DNA of 9,610 bases from Nitrospinae bacterium AH_259_B05_G02_I21 (GTDB lineage: Bacteria > JADFOP01). A model generated the notes under the pieces. That model saw only the letters and a list, made by a program, of their open reading frames with translations, searched no databases and was not told the origin of the DNA. Shown piece by piece: positions 8,341 through 9,610 of this stretch (position 1 is its first letter; every line of letters begins with the position of its first letter). The position numbers and the translations under genes were made by a program. The stretch lies in the NCBI GenBank assembly GCA_027717595.1, contig JALLOF010000050.1:1-9610 (forward strand). Direction: 5' to 3'.

Positions 8341-8518
8341 GTACCGAGGTTCAGCACGGCTGACCGTTCCACCGAGGCCCGCAGACGGTCAATCAGGCTA
8401 GGGTAAGACCACTCCATCCACGCTCGCCTGGTCTGTGCCCTTCATGCCAATGGATTGTCGTGGAAAAATACGGTCCCCATGTGGCTCCCCAATGGGGCTC
8501 CTCCGATTGAAGAGAGGC
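8341..8518. other. yqeY-dnaG intergenic region
   Basis: This 178-nt spacer inside an otherwise tight operon has no convincing gene. On the minus strand an ATG at about position 8445 opens only a 15-codon frame without a ribosome binding site. The hairpins near the yqeY end are listed separately. No good -10/-35 pair was found. Confidence 0.5.
8464..8497 (-). terminator. Weak attenuator-like hairpin between yqeY and dnaG
   Basis: On the minus strand CCCCAT (8497-8492) can pair with ATGGGG (8480-8475) across an 11-nt loop, followed after 6 nt by five T (8468-8464). CCCCA-T-TGGGG (8497-8487) is an alternative, mutually exclusive fold, although its loop is too small to be stable as drawn. The stem is short and the T-run distant, so at most partial termination is expected. 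It occupies the position equivalent to the terminator between rpsU and dnaG in E. coli, which lowers dnaG expression. Confidence 0.3.
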
Positions 8519-8995
8519 TCACGAGTCGGCCGAAAGCCGCTCCTTGACCAGCCGGCTGACCAGCCCGCCGTCAGCACGTCCCTTCATCTCAACCATCAAA
8601 ACCTTCATCACCTTGCCCGTGTCCTTCGGGGATATCGCCCCGAGCTCCGCGATGACGTCCTCCACCCGAGAGGCAATCGCCTCTTCCGACAGGGCTTCAG
8701 GGAGATACTCTTGAATAATCTCCAGCTCACGCTGCTCTTTCGCCGACAGGTCGTCCCGACCCCCCTCCTGGAAGGCCTGGACGGATTCCTTGCGCTGTTT
8801 GGCGGCGGCGGTCAACACATCGAGGACGCCGTCATCTTCCAGCTCCTCACCCTTCTCCTTGACCTTGTTGATAATCGCCGCCTTGAGCAACCGGAGGGTT
8901 GCGACGCGCTCCTTCTGGCCTGCGCGCAACGCCGCCTTGTAATCCTCTTCAAGCCGCTCTATCAGGGAGCCATTGCCATCCGACCGGTCTACCAT
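8519..8995 (-). CDS. yqeY: GatB/YqeY domain-containing protein
   Basis: This 158-residue protein belongs to the YqeY family, which resembles the C-terminal tRNA-handling domain of the amidotransferase subunit GatB. A role in tRNA-dependent amidation or tRNA binding is presumed from homology, but the physiological function is not settled. Landmarks: [20 protein letters not shown] (11-30), [14 protein letters not shown] (31-44), the charged helix ending in the [20 protein letters not shown] block (about 91-110), and [23 protein letters not shown] near the C-terminus (about 122-144), the family's helical tail. Length is close to the usual 147-150, with about ten extra residues at the N-terminus. 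The ATG overlaps the end of rpsU by 7 nt, so it is probably translated by coupling. It is commonly found between rpsU and dnaG outside the gammaproteobacteria, which fits here. Confidence 0.93.
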   Translation of the reverse strand: MVDRSDGNGSLIERLEEDYKAALRAGQKERVATLRLLKAAIINKVKEKGEELEDDGVLDVLTAAAKQRKESVQAFQEGGRDDLSAKEQRELEIIQEYLPEALSEEAIASRVEDVIAELGAISPKDTGKVMKVLMVEMKGRADGGLVSRLVKERLSADS

Positions 8996-9189
8996 CGTTC
9001 AGACTTCCTGAGGGCCTTGACCAGCTTCTTACGCGCCGCCTGCATCTTCCGCTTCCGGCGAACACTCGGCTTCTCATAGTGGGCCCGCCGGCGAATTTCG
9101 GAATAGATGCCCGCTTTCTCGCACTGCTTCTTAAATCGCTTCAGTGCCTGCTCGAAGGACTCACCCTGCCTGACGCGGACACCAGGCAT
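8989..9189 (-). CDS. rpsU: Small ribosomal subunit protein bS21
   Basis: This is ribosomal protein S21, 66 residues, a basic protein of the 30S platform close to the 3' end of 16S rRNA and needed for efficient initiation on natural mRNAs. The sequence [20 protein letters not shown] at the start, then [20 protein letters not shown] and an Arg/Lys-rich tail, is typical of the family, and the length is normal. The frame is open further upstream (a GTG at 9252 would add 21 residues), but ATG 9189 matches the family N-terminus and has a strong ribosome binding site (AGGGGGTGA, about 8 nt upstream), so I use it. It is first in the rpsU-yqeY-dnaG-rpoD operon, and its TAG lies inside the yqeY start. 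A long structured leader precedes it. Confidence 0.96.
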   Translation of the reverse strand: MPGVRVRQGESFEQALKRFKKQCEKAGIYSEIRRRAHYEKPSVRRKRKMQAARKKLVKALRKSERW

Positions 9190-9197
9190 GCAACGCT

Positions 9198-9206
9198 CAC
9201 CCCCTT
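9198..9206 (-). promoter_or_regulatory. Ribosome binding site of rpsU
   Basis: AGGGGGTGA, about 8 nt ahead of ATG 9189, decides the rpsU start. It could pair, with one G-T wobble, with the CCTCC segments in the leader. Confidence 0.7.
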
Positions 9207-9234
9207 TAATTGTGCTCCTAAATGCTTCATCCTC

Positions 9235-9275
9235 CCTCCGAAGGAGGCCCACACATTAATCCTCCGGCGGGGAGG
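9235..9275 (-). promoter_or_regulatory. Two CCTCC/GGAGG hairpins in the rpsU leader
   Basis: On the minus strand the leader reads CCTCC-CCGCC-GGAGG (9275-9261) and then CCTCC-TTC-GGAGG (9247-9235). Each can fold into a 5-bp hairpin, and the arms are interchangeable between the two. GGAGG imitates a Shine-Dalgarno sequence, and CCTCC imitates the anti-Shine-Dalgarno end of 16S rRNA. GGAGG at 9265-9261 is followed by an ATG, opening a 9-codon frame that ends before rpsU. Structure in a ribosomal-protein leader suggests translational control, but no known leader family was recognised. Confidence 0.45.
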
Positions 9276-9348
9276 AACACAACCTATTGGAAAACAACAT
9301 TTAATGCGAAATGCGAAGATGGGTTTGGCTCTAAAGTGACTATTTTAT

Positions 9349-9363
9349 GTGATATTATATCAC
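9349..9363 (-). promoter_or_regulatory. 15-bp palindrome containing a perfect extended -10
   Basis: GTGATAT-A-ATATCAC is a perfect 7+1+7 inverted repeat. On the minus strand it contains TGATATAAT, a full extended -10 element (TGnTATAAT). The -35 region 16-17 nt upstream matches at best 3 of 6 bases, which extended -10 promoters tolerate. It may be a second rpsU promoter (P2) covered by its own operator, a protein-binding site alone, or an AT-rich coincidence. Confidence 0.45.
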
Positions 9364-9381
9364 CCCTTTTAAAAATATAAG

Positions 9382-9397
9382 ATTTTTCGGGAAAAAT
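9382..9397. repeat. Inverted repeat ATTTTTC-GG-GAAAAAT
   Basis: A perfect 7+2+7 inverted repeat lies between the main promoter and the palindrome at 9349-9363. It could be an operator half of the control region or a weak RNA hairpin. Its A/T richness makes chance a real possibility. Confidence 0.35.
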
Positions 9398-9417
9398 AGC
9401 AAACAAATAGACCACTC

Positions 9418-9446
9418 AATATAGGAGCGAAGCCCGTTTTTGTCAA
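9418..9446 (-). promoter_or_regulatory. Main sigma-70 promoter of the rpsU-yqeY-dnaG-rpoD operon
   Basis: On the minus strand TTGACA (9446-9441, a perfect -35) is separated by exactly 17 nt from TATATT (9423-9418, 5 of 6 to the -10). Transcription should start near 9411, giving a leader of about 220 nt before rpsU. The position, at the GC-to-AT switch upstream of the first operon gene, fits well. It is the best promoter match I found in the window. Confidence 0.85.
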
Positions 9447-9473
9447 CTCTCGCCAACTCTCGCCACCTCTCGC
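9444..9473. repeat. Three tandem 10-bp repeats abutting the rpsU promoter
   Basis: Minus-strand units GCGAGAGGTG, GCGAGAGTTG and GCGAGAGTTG sit head to tail. The last provides the TTG of the -35 box. One base differs in the outermost copy. The 10-bp period places each copy on the same face of the helix, as expected of an activator or repressor array, although replication slippage could also create it. Confidence 0.8.
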
Positions 9474-9543
9474 TTTTGGGCACGATTCTTCGGTGGCAGG
9501 TCCTCGCCCTCGTTGCCCTGCAGAACCTCCAATCGGCCACGCG

Positions 9544-9609
9544 TCAGGCGGGTTCGCCTAAGTCGCCCTCGATGGGCTGGAAGAAGCAGGTCGGCTCGCC
9601 CGTGTGGCA
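9544..9609 (-). CDS. hisI: Phosphoribosyl-AMP cyclohydrolase HisI, C-terminal fragment
   Basis: The last 21 codons and TGA stop of a minus-strand gene that runs off the right edge of the window. The visible peptide begins CHTGEPTCFFQPIEGD, which matches the C-terminal signature of HisI (CHTGxxSCFF), including the two zinc-ligand cysteines spaced seven apart. HisI opens the ring of phosphoribosyl-AMP in the third step of histidine biosynthesis. The stop follows soon after the signature, so no HisE domain is fused behind it. No terminator is visible between it and the rpsU promoter about 98 nt downstream, so some read-through into the ribosomal operon is possible. Identification rests on this short motif alone. 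Confidence 0.78.
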   Translation of the reverse strand, partial: CHTGEPTCFFQPIEGDLGEPA

Positions 9610-9610
9610 G

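Noticed and set aside
9355-9540. 61-codon minus-strand frame across the rpsU promoter
   Set aside because: It spans the tandem repeats, the -35 and the -10, has no ribosome binding site, and its composition changes abruptly with the AT content of the control region.

Overview
The window is GC-rich (I judge well over 60% by eye) bacterial chromosome, densely coded, with two convergent operons. The plus-strand half is an accessory-looking four-gene cassette. The minus-strand half is the 'macromolecular synthesis' operon rpsU-yqeY-dnaG-rpoD, found in many Gram-negative lineages. That gene order, an RpoD with regions 1.1 to 4.2, and the high GC suggest an uncultured Gram-negative from the Desulfobacterota/Nitrospirota/NC10/Tectomicrobia range. 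The sequence alone does not fix a phylum. No IS, phage gene, CRISPR array, tRNA or rRNA was recognised.

Plus strand (1-4603): after a leader that may hold a small basic ORF (93-299), there follow a secreted DUF3179 protein (296-1375), a secreted DUF547 protein (1413-2303), a TVP38/TMEM64 (VTT-domain) membrane protein (2290-3090) and an FAD/NAD(P)-dependent disulfide oxidoreductase of the mercuric-reductase-like group (3083-4603). The last three genes overlap by 14 and 8 nt, so they are very probably one co-translated unit. The oxidoreductase has neither an HMA domain nor the C-terminal Cys pair of true MerA, so detoxification of mercury is not supported. The cassette looks like a membrane-associated redox system of unknown substrate, with conserved cysteines on both sides of the membrane.

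Middle (4604-4725): the two operons meet tail to tail. A 13-bp-stem hairpin with a T7 tail terminates the minus-strand operon only. No terminator is visible for the plus-strand operon.

Minus strand (9609-4726): the 3' end of hisI is followed by a compact AT-rich control region. It has a near-consensus sigma-70 promoter, three tandem 10-bp repeats abutting the -35, a palindrome containing a perfect extended -10, and a roughly 220-nt leader with CCTCC/GGAGG hairpins ahead of rpsU. rpsU overlaps yqeY by 7 nt. A 178-nt gap with a weak attenuator-like hairpin separates yqeY from dnaG. An 87-nt AT-rich gap with a possible promoter and a strong ribosome binding site precedes rpoD. The arrangement gives several points at which S21, primase and sigma-70 output could be set separately, as in the classical operon of E. 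coli.
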